DNA of 64,000 bases from NCBI GenBank assembly GCA_005406025.1, contig BGZK01000996.1, forward strand, positions 124,001 to 188,000, read 5' to 3'. Position numbers and translations under genes: made by a program. The DNA comes from Eumeta japonica (Eukaryota; Arthropoda; Insecta; Lepidoptera; Psychidae). The notes under the pieces are model-generated. The model saw only the letters and a program-made list of their open reading frames with translations, was not told where the DNA came from and ran no database searches. Shown here piece after piece: positions 12,195 to 26,258 of this stretch (its first letter is position 1; each line of letters opens with the position of its first letter).

Positions 12195-12793
12195 CCAGGG
12201 AAGCGATTCTCGGGCCATGTTGAAGTTGTCACACGAGACATTTTTTAATATATATATATATATAAATATAATATAAATTTTATATAATAAAACTAATTAT
12301 TAATATTGAATTAGTATCGTTCTTTGACATTTGTCAGTTCATACAAAATGATAAAAGTCAATCGAAAACACTAATTCAGTATTCTCAATTTCAAGCTGTG
12401 ACAATTATCAAACGGTTTTCATGTGACATGCAACAGGTAGCACACGACAATAATTGTCACACGTTAAGTTTAGAAGATCAATATAATGAGTAACACCTTA
12501 TGTTAATGAAATCACGACTGCTGCTCTCATCCAACAGTCTTTTGATTCTAAGTTGAAAGGCTTTATAAGTCCACTTTTTCCGTTTTAAATAATATAAATA
12601 TATTCTCATACCTTTTAAAAATTCACGATCCCTAAATAGTAACTATTTTAAATTTCCATGGATGAGTAAGAATACATATTTTATCCATCACTTGACATGT
12701 TTCGTTATTTTGTATACGGAATGTTACGGAAATTTCATATTTAAAAATTGTCTCATTCGACAATTTGCACATGGCCCGAGAATCACCTTTCTG
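12195..12793. mobile_element. 0.6-kb terminal-inverted-repeat element, copy 1
   Basis: The left end CCAGGGAAGCGATTCTCGGG and CCATGT are mirrored at the right end by ACATGGCCCGAGAATCACC. Inside the ends, TTGTCACACGAGACA and its mirrored TTGTCTCATTCGACAA extend the inverted repeat to about 45 bp. The whole element aligns in reverse orientation with 63056-63651. There is no transposase coding capacity, so it is non-autonomous. A CAGGG-type terminus would fit hAT-like elements, but no 8-bp target duplication could be confirmed. The 83-codon frame at 12662-12913 is incidental. A (TA)9 tract sits at 12248-12265. Confidence 0.8.
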
Positions 12794-13629
12794 ATCGAAC
12801 AAAATAATAAGTTGTTGTATAAAAATTGCAACGAATTTATTTCCAAATGTTTGACTGAAATATGTTCAATTCTATTTCGAATAATATTTGTACTTCCTAT
12901 CTCAAAAAACTGACAATTATTTAATTAGAATAGATTTTTAAATAATCTTAATTTAATTACGTACGTGAATTAATACATACGTGAAGCATATTGAACATTT
13001 CACCAATTTAACTAAACCAATTTTAAAGTAAAGCAATACATATATTTCTATTCCCCTTGTTCGAGCAAATGAAAAAATAAATAAACTTTTCTATTCTCTT
13101 CTTTGTTCGAATCGTTTTTCGAATAAAAAAGCTATTGAAATTTTCATTTCATGAATTCAAAATTTCTATGTTTTCCAATCCGTGCATATGCTCGACACGA
13201 ATACAACGTAGATTGGCAAGGATAGGGAATAAATTTCATGTAGTGCGCAGCGCAGCTGACACAGATCGGTGCGCGTGAGTCAACTACTGCGATGCGGAAC
13301 GGAAAAAGCCGCAAACGGTAGAAACAGTGTTAACCGATTGTGATTATTCATTTATCAACACTAAGCCGCATCCTTAGACCGGGGCTGAACCGTAGCTCGA
13401 GGTGCCCTTTCATGATATACTCTCTAGTTGTCAATTAAAATTAAAATGTAAACAACTCATACGTTTACACATTGCATACGTCTTAAACGCATTGTGAATG
13501 GTTAAAATGTAACATGTTGCAATAAATCCTGTTTGTTTATGTCTGACGTGATGTGTTTATGTTCTGTTTTCATAAATGATTGTTCACTCTGTTTACTTTT
13601 GGAGAATATTCGAGACCACTAGTCGAGTA

Positions 13630-13677
13630 GTGTGTGCGTGCGTGCGTGCATCCGTGTGTCTGTGTATGTGTGTGTTA
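13630..13677. repeat. Impure (TG)n/(TGCG)n microsatellite
   Basis: Alternating purine-pyrimidine run with GTGTGTGCGTGCGTGCGTGC followed by further TG units. Sequences of this kind can adopt Z-DNA. It explains the histidine/threonine-rich minus-strand frame at 13593-13787. Confidence 0.85.
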
Positions 13678-15239
13678 ATGCGTTCGTAAGTCAAGTAAGA
13701 TCGAATAAAAGTATTTCTGTAGTAATTTATTATATCTAAGTGTTGCTCACTGTATACCTTCTGCTTTTCTGCGTATTTAAATATCATCTTGTCTCAATCC
13801 TCGAACTCCCGATAGGGCATTTCGTTTTTTGTATTAAAATTTTTCAGGAGCAAAGTAGCAAAGATAGGTTAAATATGTGTTGGGTAGTGTAGGAAGATGG
13901 GCGGTAATTTCTAGATTAATTACTGTTTATTGATCGATTATGTGAAATTTTTAATGATCCTTATTTTATATAAAACGTACACAAAACTTTACAAATATTA
14001 ACACAAATCATTAGTTTTATCGCGTTCAAGCGACTGATTTGTGATTCACAGAATACAATAATAAGAATATTTTTTTTAATAAGTAAGGTTTTCATATAAA
14101 AATCGACATTTCGATCTGCATTTTATCGACCAAAATCGACACGGTCCGTTGCGCACGAATAAGTTCACCACCGGGGTAACAATTTACATCGCTGTGTACT
14201 TAAGCTGTCGATCGGCTACACTTCCTATCATTCCGACTAAAAATCACTTGTCTAGACTAATGTTAGGTTTGCGGTCGCTAATTTGTGCCGAGGTCTAGAT
14301 TAAATAAATACTAGATTTACTGTGTTGCTTTCACGTTGGGTTGTGTAGAGCTTGAGGAATATAAAGCTTCTATTCGATTATACTTTGCAATTTCGAAAGG
14401 TTCATTTTATAATATCCGTCCAAAAAGCAGCCCTGATTAAAAATCAATTAAACCCACTTTTATATTGTTATAATTTTGAATATTATAATACTATAAAAAC
14501 GTATTAGATTTTAAAAATGTATAAGATTTGAAATATCTCTAATTATATAATGAACAAATAATTTCCTAATAACATTATTAGAATTACATAAAAAACTACA
14601 CGACATTAAGTAGATACCAGCTTTAATCTTTAAATCTCATTACTGCTGGAATTTAATTTCTCGTACCTGATATTGTAGGCTTATTCTTTACATAAGCTGT
14701 TGTTCCCCACATAACAGTCTGGCTTTGATATCATCTTCAGTGATTCGATTAGATTCTTCAAATGCATCCAAGTTACGGACCCTGTATCTTGCTGGGAACT
14801 GTGTGTGCATTGCGAGGAGTAAAGATGACATGTATTTTATTGTTTATGGTCTTACTAAATATACGTCTTATGGGATTGATAAAACGAGGAGAAGGTCTTA
14901 ATATTGTAGACAGTGAGGGCCATTATAATGCCCCGATTTTTATCAATTTAATATTTTCAAAGATTCCATATACATAGCTGCAAAGTCGTAAAGTGCTTTA
15001 CTGCATTTCGGGGTCATCTTACAAGGATATTTCAAATAAATTAAACTGTCATTTCTTTTGAAAATATCAATTTTGCATTCTTCCTGATAAAGACTATTAT
15101 CGATTACGTACACTGAAAGCTTTACAACAATTTGGAAAAATCGAAATAAATTCCTACCTTCGACGAAAATTCAAACTCGTGTTACACTTTAACATTTCAC
15201 CTTAAACAAAATGAATAATTTTCATAGGGTACTTAACCT

Positions 15240-15440
15240 GTATTTAAGTCGAGCCGGCCTCGGCGTCGCTTAGAATAGCGGCCCCGCCTAACGTAACTAG
15301 CTGTACAATGTCGGCCGTCGGGGCACAATACCACTTTCTGGGCAAAACTTTGGAAGTGTTTGTCCGCCGCTTGTCCGGAGAATGGGCGGCATTCATATGT
15401 TAAAGACGACCGAGTGCGTTGTGTGACGCGAGTCGGGTCA
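15240..15440. promoter_or_regulatory. CpG-rich block, possible promoter or first exon
   Basis: GAGCCGGCCTCGGCGTCGCT, AGCGGCCCCGCCTAACG and TGTCCGCCGCTTGTCCGGAG lie within strongly AT-rich DNA. CpG is plentiful. No TATA box with a well-placed initiator was found and no peptide is recognisable. It may be a regulatory element or repeat relic. Confidence 0.25.
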
Positions 15441-17993
15441 TATACATTTGAAACGTTATGGCGTATTCTCTTCGGAGGTTAACAGGAATTTACGCGTAAT
15501 ATTCAGTTTTGACATATATTTACATTTTGAGCGATAGGTATATATATGAAACTCGCCTTTGGATCATTCACTGCGACGTTCTACATTAAATTGGGAATAC
15601 AAAAAAACTAATGACTTTTTTTCTGATTTTCAAATTAATTGTAATATCAAAAAATAAAATATATTGTTCAAATTAAAATCACTAAATTAAGTCTGGTTTT
15701 TACATTTATCGTAATTCTGATAGTTGTATACATTTTTATATGATTTATTTATTTATCAAAACACATGATGGTATACGCAAGCCCAGTAAGTTTGAAATAA
15801 AAAGTTAATGCGCGTATTAAGGTTGAAATTGAAATATTTGTTTTTTTTTATTAAAATAAACCCAACAATATTGTTACAATTAAATTAAATTTAAAAATAT
15901 ACGTTCTACATATATTGTTAATTCACATATACTGTTAACGTTAGCATGTCGATGTTGCGAACTCAGAACATTTCATTCATATAAAAATCTTCCAACAGGT
16001 ATTAATAATTTTCGTATATACTGACTACCATGTCGGTATTATTGTAACATGGTGATGTGAATTCATAAAATGTTTTTTATCTGAAAATCCCCTAAAGTGC
16101 CTATAGAAAATTTTCACTACAAAAAAATCTAGCGTTTTCAAATAGACAAAAATACAGATTTCTCCACTCGACATCAGAATAAGATATTTCGTGGTCATTT
16201 CATAGGATGAATGATATTACATCACGATGCCCCTTACAATAATTAAAACTAAAATCGATTCCGACTAAATTATTACCGGTTTTTTATACAGACACTTCAC
16301 CGTGTCATCACACGTAATAATTTCTCGTATTCTAATTTATCTCCAAATCAGGCTACATCGACCACTTCATGGAGCTACTGATACCATGTTAAAAAATGGA
16401 GTCAAATTAGGGTGAGAGTGACTAATAACCAGCAAACGTTATGTCAATGAAATTCACCGGACACCCTCTGAATCAATATGTCTATAGGAACCGTGCAGTC
16501 GTGCACTTCAATGTTAAATTTATGCGTAATAGGAACAATAATAATAGTAAAAGGAAAAAGTAAATAAGTTGAAAACGTTTCAAATGCTGAAAAATATTTA
16601 AGTCCGCGTATATAATAAATACAGTGGAGAAAAACATTTTTTCCTAGACAACCTAACCACTACGGCTGTACTCCATGCAGGCTCCTCTGATCACGTTATA
16701 CGTTTATCATGTTTCCATAAAACACTGCGGCTACACGGGGAAAAAACATTAAAACTCCACTGGCTGATTTTCCCTACGTTTTCGACCCGATGTGTTTGAA
16801 CACCCTGTGATGTGACAATGCGTTATTAGTAAAGATATTGCGAATAAAAGAAATATAATTACTTCAATAAAAATAAATAAAGAATAAAGGATGCTTTACA
16901 ATCCAATATTTTTGCCTGAAATACGTAAATTTTAGTCACTGTTTGACGTGATGGCTTAGAGGCGCCGTACGTACACTGTTTCCAAAATCGCCAAACGCGT
17001 TGAACTATTCAACGAATATCATATAAATTGAAAACGGGGCGTTTCGTATAGTGCCTAAGCGTATCGTGATGTGCCCAATCCTACGATAGTACGACAGCAC
17101 AGATAACATCGATGATAAGGCAGCGTTCGTGGACCTCTTAATTCAGTGGGTCAAGGGCGAGCAGGAGTGACAATTAGCCAAGGAAGACGTAATCGTTAAA
17201 GAACTGCCGATTGCTCACTCCAGAACATCAATCTCAATTCTAGAAGCAGAAAGTACTATAAACGTCCTCCGTGATAGATGTTCTATTTCAAGTCCGAAAT
17301 TGTAAAGCAGGATTATCCTGCGTTTTATTACCTTTTACTTCTTTAAATTCGTATTTATAAAATAACAAATTAAACCATTTACGTTCTCAAGATATCGATG
17401 AACTGTTTTGAGAATGGTTTTTTTTTTTATGTGTGTATTTCAGCCATTGCCAATAACAGACGTTTTACATATTTTCCTGATTTTTTAGGTCTCATGTGAA
17501 TGCATTGTAATTACTACTTTAGAGCTCAAATATTTTAATTTTCCTATATAGTAATGTTTTCTTGAAAAACGAGAATCGAATATTTTCTTCAAAAACCAAA
17601 AGAACAAAGGAGAAATGACCATAAATGATAACCACGTTCTACATGCAGCATCTGGGTATACAATGAGAAAAAGCTAATCAAGCAGGCTGGCTTATTTTAC
17701 ATCACTTGACATCATGCAGTGGATCGAGATATACAATATCACATATGCAATCATCGAGACTGGATCAGGCTAGTAGAACATTGATAAGGCATTAAAGAAA
17801 GCACAACTGCATTGTATCATATTTATAAATATATCTGTCTGTTTATCTTCTCTAGTTCCGGTTCTAGATATAGGTTGCATGTAGTCCGATAGACTATACA
17901 TGTAATCTTATCACTGTCGGTCCAATGTGTAAAAAAATTTACACTATTTTCTATAGCTACGTCTTCGATGTATCACGATTTCATTTCATTCGG

Positions 17994-18010
17994 TGATGAT
18001 GATGATGATG
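17994..18010. repeat. Short (GAT)n tract
   Basis: Five GAT units followed by an interrupted TTTGATGATGGCGTGATGACG. Confidence 0.85.
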
Positions 18011-19199
18011 TTTGATGATGGCGTGATGACGCCACCGTTTTAGTTTTAAAATAATTATGCAAAACTGCAATTTTAATGTAGACTAAGTATTATATGTATA
18101 AAAAGGTAGACAATATATCTTGTATACCATGTATATTCATTGTACAATGTACATTAAATAAGATGATATATTTTTTCCATTATTATGTCAAATAATTAAC
18201 TGACTGATACAAAAGAACTTCCTATAGTAACCAAAAATAAATAACGTATTTTTCAAGATGCTTTTAGTAATACAACCTGCACGATTATTTTTACATGGCC
18301 TAATACTAAGGACAGTATTACAATTTTTTTTTAACACCGAAAGCGATTCACTAACCTTTTCGCCATGAATGTCGTCAAGAGTATTTAGCGCTGTTTTTTG
18401 TTGAGTTGCCAAACGTCAAGGTTACGTAAAAACCTTTACGTTATACGAAAAGACAAAAGACAAAGTTGGAAACGCCTTACAATAGCATGAAAAAAAAATG
18501 ATGGCGAAATGACGGCGAACAACGATGAAGAAAGTGAGACCGATTAAAAATAGATCAATAAGAATCCTATAATTTCTATTATTTTTAACTTCAATTCAAT
18601 TTAAATGGTAATAATAATATGAAAAATTGAGTAAACCGTCACGTATGGAACATATTTGATCACGATAATAATCCAATCAGATTTATTAAAAATCTAGGTT
18701 TTTCCATTAAGGTACATTAATAGTTTCTCTCTTATATTATCATGTCAGGTTAGAATAATTTTTAGATTTGCGTTTTGCACATATTTATGAAATATTTTCA
18801 TTGAACTTTTTTTTGTCTCTGGCATTCTTTCAATACTTACGGAATTTCCAAACAAATCTTGACCGATAGGTATATTTAGAAATTCTATCTTCATCGCGAA
18901 TATCCATATTGTTATGACACTTATCAGCCCGCATCGTATTGTACAACTGCCATCAGGAATTTATGCTAATATATGTGTAATGTATGCCACAGACTGCGGC
19001 GTTTTACTCGAACAAAAGGAATTAGCACATGCGCACAGTTTTTGATTACGTATTTATTTTACACACCGAATAAATAGGTATCGCGTAACAAAACGTAGAA
19101 AAACTTCTTGTTACGGCATTCAAAACAACATTACATGTTTTTAATGTGCATGAAAATCATGTGATGTTACTGTAGTATGAGAATCATAGCACTAATCAG

Positions 19200-20530
19200 T
19201 AATGACGGCGCTGCATTGCGGCCGTATGAGAGCTTTGGATGGTGGAAGGCCTTCAAAATCAGAACGTAGCTGCTTCGAACCCTGGACATAATCACTACGA
19301 TCGTAAACGAGTCTCTCCGTACTGCAGTGGTACCTAATCATTGGAAGGAAGTTTCAGTAATCCTATTACCCAAAAACAGATAATCCCAATTCACTGATAG
19401 ATTTCCGATGTGTCAGTATATTATCATTCCTGTTCAAATATAGGAAAAGGCTGTACATCACTAAGTACTAAATCATGTTGAGAAATGTTTTTTTTTTCTA
19501 TTAACGTCTGTAAGGGACGTATAACGGTTACTGATTTACCTGATATAAGTAATAATATATATGCAAAATACGACGCTGGTCCTGGTACAATCCTCACACT
19601 CTTGGCTTTCTCTCTTGCTTTTGATAGTATTGTTATCTACGTTTTGCTCTCAAAATTGGCTTAGTATGTAGGTACTTAACTCTCGACTAGTACAGTGGTA
19701 CTCATCTAAGTAACTGTTACACTAATTTGCCGAACTAAAAAGATGTGGTAGCACTAGTCTCAAATCTGTTCCTAAAATAGTTCGATACGATGTCCGTCAA
19801 GGCTTTAGACTAGGTGCACTTTTATTTACGATGCTTGAGTCAAAAATCGAAATTATCGAAATTAAAAGAAAATTTTATCCTCAGTGCTTATGTTTTGGAC
19901 CAAAACATTAATCTAGTTGACGAGGCTAAAAATTTGGTTGGAATGTTGGATAGCCAAATGCGTTTCGAAATCAATGTAGGCAAGTTTGCCCTGAACTGAA
20001 ACTTCATTTATAGTAAATAATTTATCAATTGAAAAAGTGAGAGTTTTTGAGTCGCTTGTTTTATTTCAACTTAATTGTGTAGACGTTTTGCCTATGGGTC
20101 CCGATTGCTATACAGAATTACTAGTTCGATGCAAGATTAAATTGAAGATTTATACTCGATGTCCCTCCAAGAAGTTCCATTATACCGTTTCATAATACCT
20201 CAATTCTCAATAGGAATCTCGAAGAGCGCTGCATCTTGGTTTTTTAACGCTCGACAAAACTAATTTTAAGAAACCGGATTATTTTTCAAATTGATGTTTC
20301 TCAGTTTAAATGAATTATAGGAGCTTATGACCAGATCTTTGTGATCCCCTCAATGTGCACAACAACTTCGAATTACAACATTCACCGGCCGCTTTCGCCA
20401 TTATGCGACCAAATGCTAGAATAACATTCCATCACCTAATACAATAACAAAATCCAAATCAACTTTCAAGAAAAAGATAAATTATTACTAGAAAACGATA
20501 AGCCGGGAATTTCACATCGCCTTGCGTAGG
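19200..20530 (+). pseudogene. Dead non-LTR retrotransposon (LINE) reverse transcriptase
   Basis: Reading across frames gives recognisable reverse transcriptase pieces in the expected order. VNESLRTAVVPNHWKEVSVI and LLPK at about 19305-19380 fit the N-terminal RT segment. EKAVHHQVLNHVEK follows at about 19445. DVRQGFRLGALLF at about 19790-19825 is a mutated form of the GVPQGSVLGPLLF motif. NLVGMLDSQMRFEINVGK follows at about 19930-19985. DVPPRSSIIPF lies near 20155-20190 and NNIPSPNTITKSKSTFKKK near 20420-20480, as in LINE C-terminal regions. The YxDD catalytic motif was not found, which suggests an internal deletion of the palm between 19825 and about 19860. Many stops and frameshifts show long inactivity. 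A Jockey/CR1-like clade is likely but not certain. The 61-codon frame at 19814-19999 is one surviving piece. Confidence 0.85.
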
Positions 20531-23500
20531 TAGCGATATTGATGTCATGTATAATTTACATTATAAACGGATTATAAAGTACACTAATCATTTCACAATA
20601 AAATGAAAATAGCAATAACAATGTTTGTAAATTTTCTCAATTTTATTTAGAATTATATAAACTGGATTTATTTTTAAATTTTTGTGATGTTTAATGAAGT
20701 ATTATTATCTAGAAATATTATTCGAGAGTCCTTTGATTTATTGTTGATTTGTATGCATTAACTGTTGTTAGCGTCGAGACTGCATAGCAAATTGAAAACC
20801 AGTGTCAGTAGTAATGCAATGAATATGCGCTCGTCCGTGTCTGTGGTTTCTTCTAGGTTGTGAGCCGAAAATTAACTACTCCAATCGGGTAACACCTCAG
20901 TGCTATCGCTTTTTGCATTGTTACAGCGCGCACACATGCCTGGCGCATTTTGACGACCTCCTTTAGTAATATTGTTATTTTAGATTATAATCTACAATGT
21001 GTATTTGTCTGTAGAACCAAAACAGATTATTTACTTATCCATCTATATTCATCACCTATGGTGGTTCTGGTTTCTGGCTATGGTTCCACGAATATCAGTT
21101 GGTGATGCACTCCCGTCACTCCTAATTTAGACTAGATGCTACGACCTCTCTTCCTTTAGTGTATTCAGGATTTGCCATTTTCAATCATTACGACTGCATG
21201 AATGTTGAACGAATGATAATAATGATTTGTTACTCGAATTCTGTGTCGCAAATAAATAATTAAAGTTTAAAGTGAAAAAAAAAATCATTCAATAGGAAAT
21301 ATAATGACGAAATCGTTCCGGTGCTGGCCCTCGTTCCGGTACGGGATGGTGAACCTTATTATGCTTTGCTTCTCTTAAACGCAGTTCAAATCCATTCAAT
21401 TGGAAAATATTGAAAATAACTGAATAAACCTATTTCCTTTGCAGCTCTAAGAACCGATTGTCAAGTAACTTCTAAGAGAAATCTGAGTTTTATAGGAGAT
21501 AATATATAATTTTTAAGAGAAAGGAATAACTCGATGACATTTTGTCTATGACTCTCTATTTTTATAACGTTCGAATCACAGGGCGACTGTACGTCTAATC
21601 AAAAAAATAATAAGCATTAATTCAAGTTCAAAATAAAAATCCATTTTTGTTGACAAAATTGTATTTTATTGTGTACTAAAAAATTCTCTGAAATATTCAT
21701 ATTGACATTGGTAGTCATTTTATGATAAACCGAATAATCGAATGATGATTTTGTTTAGTAAGTGAGTGCTTTTATCATGAACTTATACAAAACCAGTACT
21801 TTCTAGCGTCTAAATAAAAAGTAATTCGTATGAAGGTATGTAGTTCATAGCAGTAACCGGTAGAGGCGCTTACGGGATGTCGTATGATTTATTTACTTAG
21901 AAGTCGATAACTAGCACAGAAAAGCTTTGTGAAGCGGAGACGCGAGTTTAGAATATGGTGGCCATTGCCACGTAATATTTTTACCAATTCTGGTCCAAAT
22001 TGTAAATTTCAATTATCACTCGATATAAGGGCGAAGGGACACAAACTAAGTTCTACTAATCGCGGAAGGTTCGGTAAGTTTCTTTAGATGATGTAAAGTT
22101 TGAAGGCACTGAGCCAGTGGCGACTGATCCATTATTTGGTGGGACGTCGCGTAATGCGGGTTGCATAAAGTAAGTTCATACTTATATGTTTGGGACGACC
22201 ATAAATTAGGGTCCCGTCAAGTTAAAATAAAAAAAAATTCTTCCTGTTTGGTATAAATAAAACTTATTAATAAAACATTACAAAAAGAAATCCTGATACA
22301 TTAGTATCAAGACAGATACATCAAAATGCAAAATTTTTATTTATTTACTATCTTAGATTTTTAGTATTCCATTATTGAAGGGGGCCTGCCTACAGTCTTG
22401 TTTTAATATGACATTTGAATGGTTTTGATTTTAAGTTCTCCATGCTGCTCTAGTTTGAGTTGGTGGTCGATTTATTTATTTTCGCTTTTTTATTTTATCG
22501 ATAAGGCTACGTTGTCTTTCAATCAAATTTTAAAACCTCAGAAATTGTGCATGAAGAAGATTTTCTACATCCGCATTACGCAGGCGTAACAGAATAGTTT
22601 TTTTAACTTTACTCTGTTTATCAGTTAAAATTTACATGTAACTCGATTGTGCTTAACGTTACAATTGAATAATAAACCGAAAAATGTTTTTGTGAGTCAT
22701 ACTCCGACAGATAGACACCATTTATTGAAGGAGGAGAATACACAAGGGCACCTAGGTGACCGCGGAATCCTAAAAATAAGTAGCTACATTCGCAGAGGCG
22801 TGAATAGAAATGATGGCGGTGCGTGTCGTGCATGCGTGTCGTGTGTCATACAGATGGACGCGCGGCATTTCCTATTGCCCTAATTGCATTGTATTTATGT
22901 CTGTGAGCTATCCATATAATCATATTTTTGAACGACCTCAAAAAAGGTGGTTTACTTTTTGACCCGTATATTTGCGTGAAAGCGTTTTTTGCTAACTGTA
23001 AAGATACCTGAGGAGACACAAGTATCCAGTGACGTCATTATTGACTAGAGCAATATAGAATGATGGTAAATTTCGGTTTGCAAAAGAAATAATGCATAGA
23101 ATTTTTGACGATTTGGAGTTCATTGCTTTTAGCCGATTCTACTTTTGATTTCACTTTTAGATTTTCAGCTCATATAATTCATCAACAAATATAATATTTT
23201 AAACGTCAGTAAATAAACATGTAATTAACATGTAACTTAGTTCCAACTTCCGTATGGAAAGCGGTTCAATTACTTAGTCTACCGTATTTTGTGTGTTTAG
23301 TACAAAATGATCAAAACTGACGTACTGATACTAATGAGTAACGCAATTAGCATTCTGATTGCCAGAGGTGTTTGTTGTGGTTTACGTAAAGGACAAAAAC
23401 ATGCTCGATCGTTTCCTTGTTTCGCTTCGACTCGATTTTATTTGAGTATTTAATTTGTTTCTTTCTGTTTGTCATTGTCGGAGGTGACCTCGCGTTTTTT

Positions 23501-23890
23501 TTTAACATATTTGTGCTTGAATGTGCGCTTATACATAAACATTGCGCATATTTGATTATGTAATATATTTTTATTATCAAATATTAAATAGACTAATGTA
23601 ATCGAACTTAATTTGTCTGATTTTAAATGTAAATTTTGGAAGAATCTTTGTTGTAAAAAATTTTCTTCTTAACTTGGTACGTGTTAGAACCATGCTGTGG
23701 CTAACTTATAGTATCGCTGTGCTGTGGAGTTACTATACTCACAAAATACAGAGGTGAAGTAACAGAATGCGCTGTTATTTCGTTCAGTGAATGAGAATTC
23801 CGGTGGCCATTCCCATTTCCATCGATATTTTATTCCTTCCTGACAGTTCGTGTCGACCATTGCGCCCTCCATCAGATATCCTATTCATTC
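20531..23890. other. Gene-free stretch
   Basis: Overlapping opposite-strand frames at 22621-22883 and others at 23347-23872 are short and unrecognisable. GC-richer patches at 20820-20960 and 22730-22870 show no exon hallmarks. No terminal-repeat element was delimited. Confidence 0.4.
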
Positions 23891-23904
23891 CTAAAAGTCT
23901 AGCA

Positions 23905-24030
23905 AAGTATTAGTAACACTTCAAGAGTTGCAGATGTCCATGGATGGCGGTGATTACTTACTCTCTGGTAACTCGCGTGTTCGTTTGCCTCTTAAGGTGC
24001 TATAGAAAGACCAAAATACATTTTTTTAAG
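23905..24030 (+). repeat. LINE-type 3' tail, second copy
   Basis: CAAGAGTTGCAGATGTCCAT followed by GGATGGCGGTGATTACTTAC, GGTAACTCGCGTGTTCG and TTTGCCTCTTAA parallels the tail at 9112. It is somewhat better preserved upstream (GTTGCAGATGTCCATGG). The 62-codon frame at 23944 is a by-product. Confidence 0.6.
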
Positions 24031-24254
24031 ATATTCAAAGTGGATAGTAGGCAAAAAACGGTAAATAGAGATTCTAATCACGAAATCTCACATAAAAATA
24101 TATATTTCCTATTCTGTGGAGTGGCAGTGTGAGTAAAGAAATCGTAATTATGGGGTTCGCCAAAAATTGCTTATACATCACGTACAACCAAAAAACAACC
24201 GATACCGAGAAGAGGCCCTAGCGTTACAATCCGCCGAGTTAATAAGACGGTGGC

Positions 24255-24460
24255 GTACGTAACTTAACAAACACAAACTCTGGGCGCGGGCGCACCGCCC
24301 GACGCCGCCGCAGGACCGGCCGCGCCGTGTGCTCAAGCCAGAGCAAACGGCCTCTCCGCTACTGACACCGAAAAGTTGTTTACTCAGCGCCTCCGGCTCG
24401 GGTAAACGAGCCGCGGTCGTGCGACTCCGTCTAGTGTTGTCCTTGCGCGGACGGACTTAT
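24255..24460. promoter_or_regulatory. CpG-rich block, possible promoter or first exon
   Basis: One of the most GC- and CpG-dense parts of the window: GGGCGCGGGCGCACCGCCCG, ACGCCGCCGCAGGACCGGCC and CTCCGGCTCGGGTAAACGAG. On the minus strand GGTGTCAGTAGCGG contains the arthropod initiator TCAGT. No recognisable coding frame was found, so a 5' untranslated exon or enhancer is possible. Confidence 0.35.
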
Positions 24461-25069
24461 CGATGAAATATCATTTTGGTATCGATATTATTTACGAATC
24501 TTAGGATTTGTTGTCTGGAGGAATATTCGGCATAACAGGGTAAAATATTGTTTATGACTTTGATTATAATATTTTCGTGACTGTGATCGCTTGCGAAAGG
24601 GAAAAGAGTTTTATTTATTATTCTCGTCATCTCTTTGTATTTAGTGCCATTTCTGCAATAACGTTATCTGACACGTAAAAGTTATTTAACTAAGTATACA
24701 CTTTTGGACTATTACCCTCCGACTACTTTTAAAAGTTTCATAGTTTCTGTTGAAAATAGTGGATATGACTATAACAAAAACAGTTTTATGCAAAAGTAAA
24801 AAAAAATGACAAAACATATTGGAGGCTGGCCACTCCTTTGTATATTAACAGTGTAGTCATTTGTAGAATATGGTGTCAAACATGCCACAATATTTTTCTT
24901 AGAATGATGGGACATTCGATGTGATATTTTATCTAATAGAATAGTTAGCAAATAAGTTTCAATATTATATTCTATTATCTACTATTATATAATATCATGC
25001 CGATGTAAAAATATTTATGGAACTTTTCATCTAGACAGAAAATCAGATAGATAATGAGTTTACTTATGC

Positions 25070-25475
25070 GTCGCACGCATCTCGTCATTTTGAGAGCCCC
25101 CCTCCCGTGCTTTTACACAGGTGGTCACATTTGTATGATCCCCTATCCCTGGTGTAACGTTATATATTTTGCTATTTTCAATTCAGATATTATTAAATTA
25201 GAATAGCATTTCGAAAATTGTTTATATGTTTGTGTTTAAAATCCATTTTCTTAAATTAATAAGATATCAAACATATTAAAAATTTTGAATAGCGCAATAT
25301 TGTATGTACAGCGGTTGTTTTTACAATTTAGAAGAAATATTTTACATTTGTACATGAAGTCACAAAGTTTATGTCTCACCCCCTCCCCTCTTCTCACGCG
25401 CTGTCACTTTTAACGTCCCCCTCCCGGCCCCTAACATCTTATGTAATTGTTGGATGACCACTAGCGCTTTATTGA
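25070..25475. repeat. Degraded CCCCCTCCC-type dispersed repeat
   Basis: GAGAGCCCCCCTCCCGTGC at 25092 and TCACCCCCTCCCCTCTTC at 25377 followed by CGTCCCCCTCCCGGCCCC resemble a lepidopteran repeat I recall with GTCACA ... ACCCCCTCCC ... TGACGTCATTTATGGATGACC. Here the equivalent of the last part is ATGTAATTGTTGGATGACCA at 25440. The copy is old; ends and class are unknown. Confidence 0.4.
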
Positions 25476-26258
25476 ATTGCAAAAAAAGGCCAGATTTTAA
25501 GCATCCGAAACGGGCGAGCTTACATGACAATATTGATGGATGTCAGCGAAGCCAAGATATGTGAATATCGTACTATGTGGAAATCTCTCTGCCTAACCTT
25601 CTGCGAATTAACCGTGAGTTTATATAATTATTTATATCGTTAATAAATCCTTGTAAGAGTGAAGAATATTTTTACACGTATCACAAAGAATAATATTCAA
25701 TATATTATCGATATCGATAAAGTAACTTCTCGTTTTGTCTGTAGCCATTTCAAAGACGCCACCAGTGACACTATCAGTGTTCGAAAATACTAGCTCGTTG
25801 TTGTTATTTATTATATGTCGAGTTCAGTATGACCCACATTTATTTTTAATACTTGTCTTTACTAACATTTTTATATGAGTCCATCCGTGTCGCCAGTTAA
25901 TAGAATTAACCATGACATGTGGACAAACAATAAATCAGTTAATTTAATTTTTCTTGATAATACATTACTTAATATAAATCTATTTGTCTCTTACAGAAGC
26001 AAGGATAACGAAAAAATGCAAACTTGAATGTATCGTAATTAAAAATAATAAGTGGCAGGTTTACGAAAAAAAAACTTATCTATATATTTTTAACTGCCTC
26101 AGAGATCAGTGAGGCCAAACAGACAGACGATCAGACTAAAATGATGTTTCCTTATCACATAAAATCGTGATCGAATCATATTGCATGAAATAGAAATTGT
26201 ATGACATTCTCTAATTACTAATTAGACGTTTCAAATTTATCGGTCGTAGAATCTAAAA

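Larger units (their letters stand above)
12794..19190. other. Mostly featureless stretch
   Basis: Apart from the simple repeats at 13630 and 17994 and the GC-rich blocks at 13230-13330 and 15240-15440, this 6.4-kb stretch shows only AT-rich DNA. The frames at 13593-13787, 14762-14977 and 18188-18412 have no recognisable motif and AT-driven composition. A moderately GC-rich patch at 17020-17240 yields no recognisable peptide. Confidence 0.4.
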
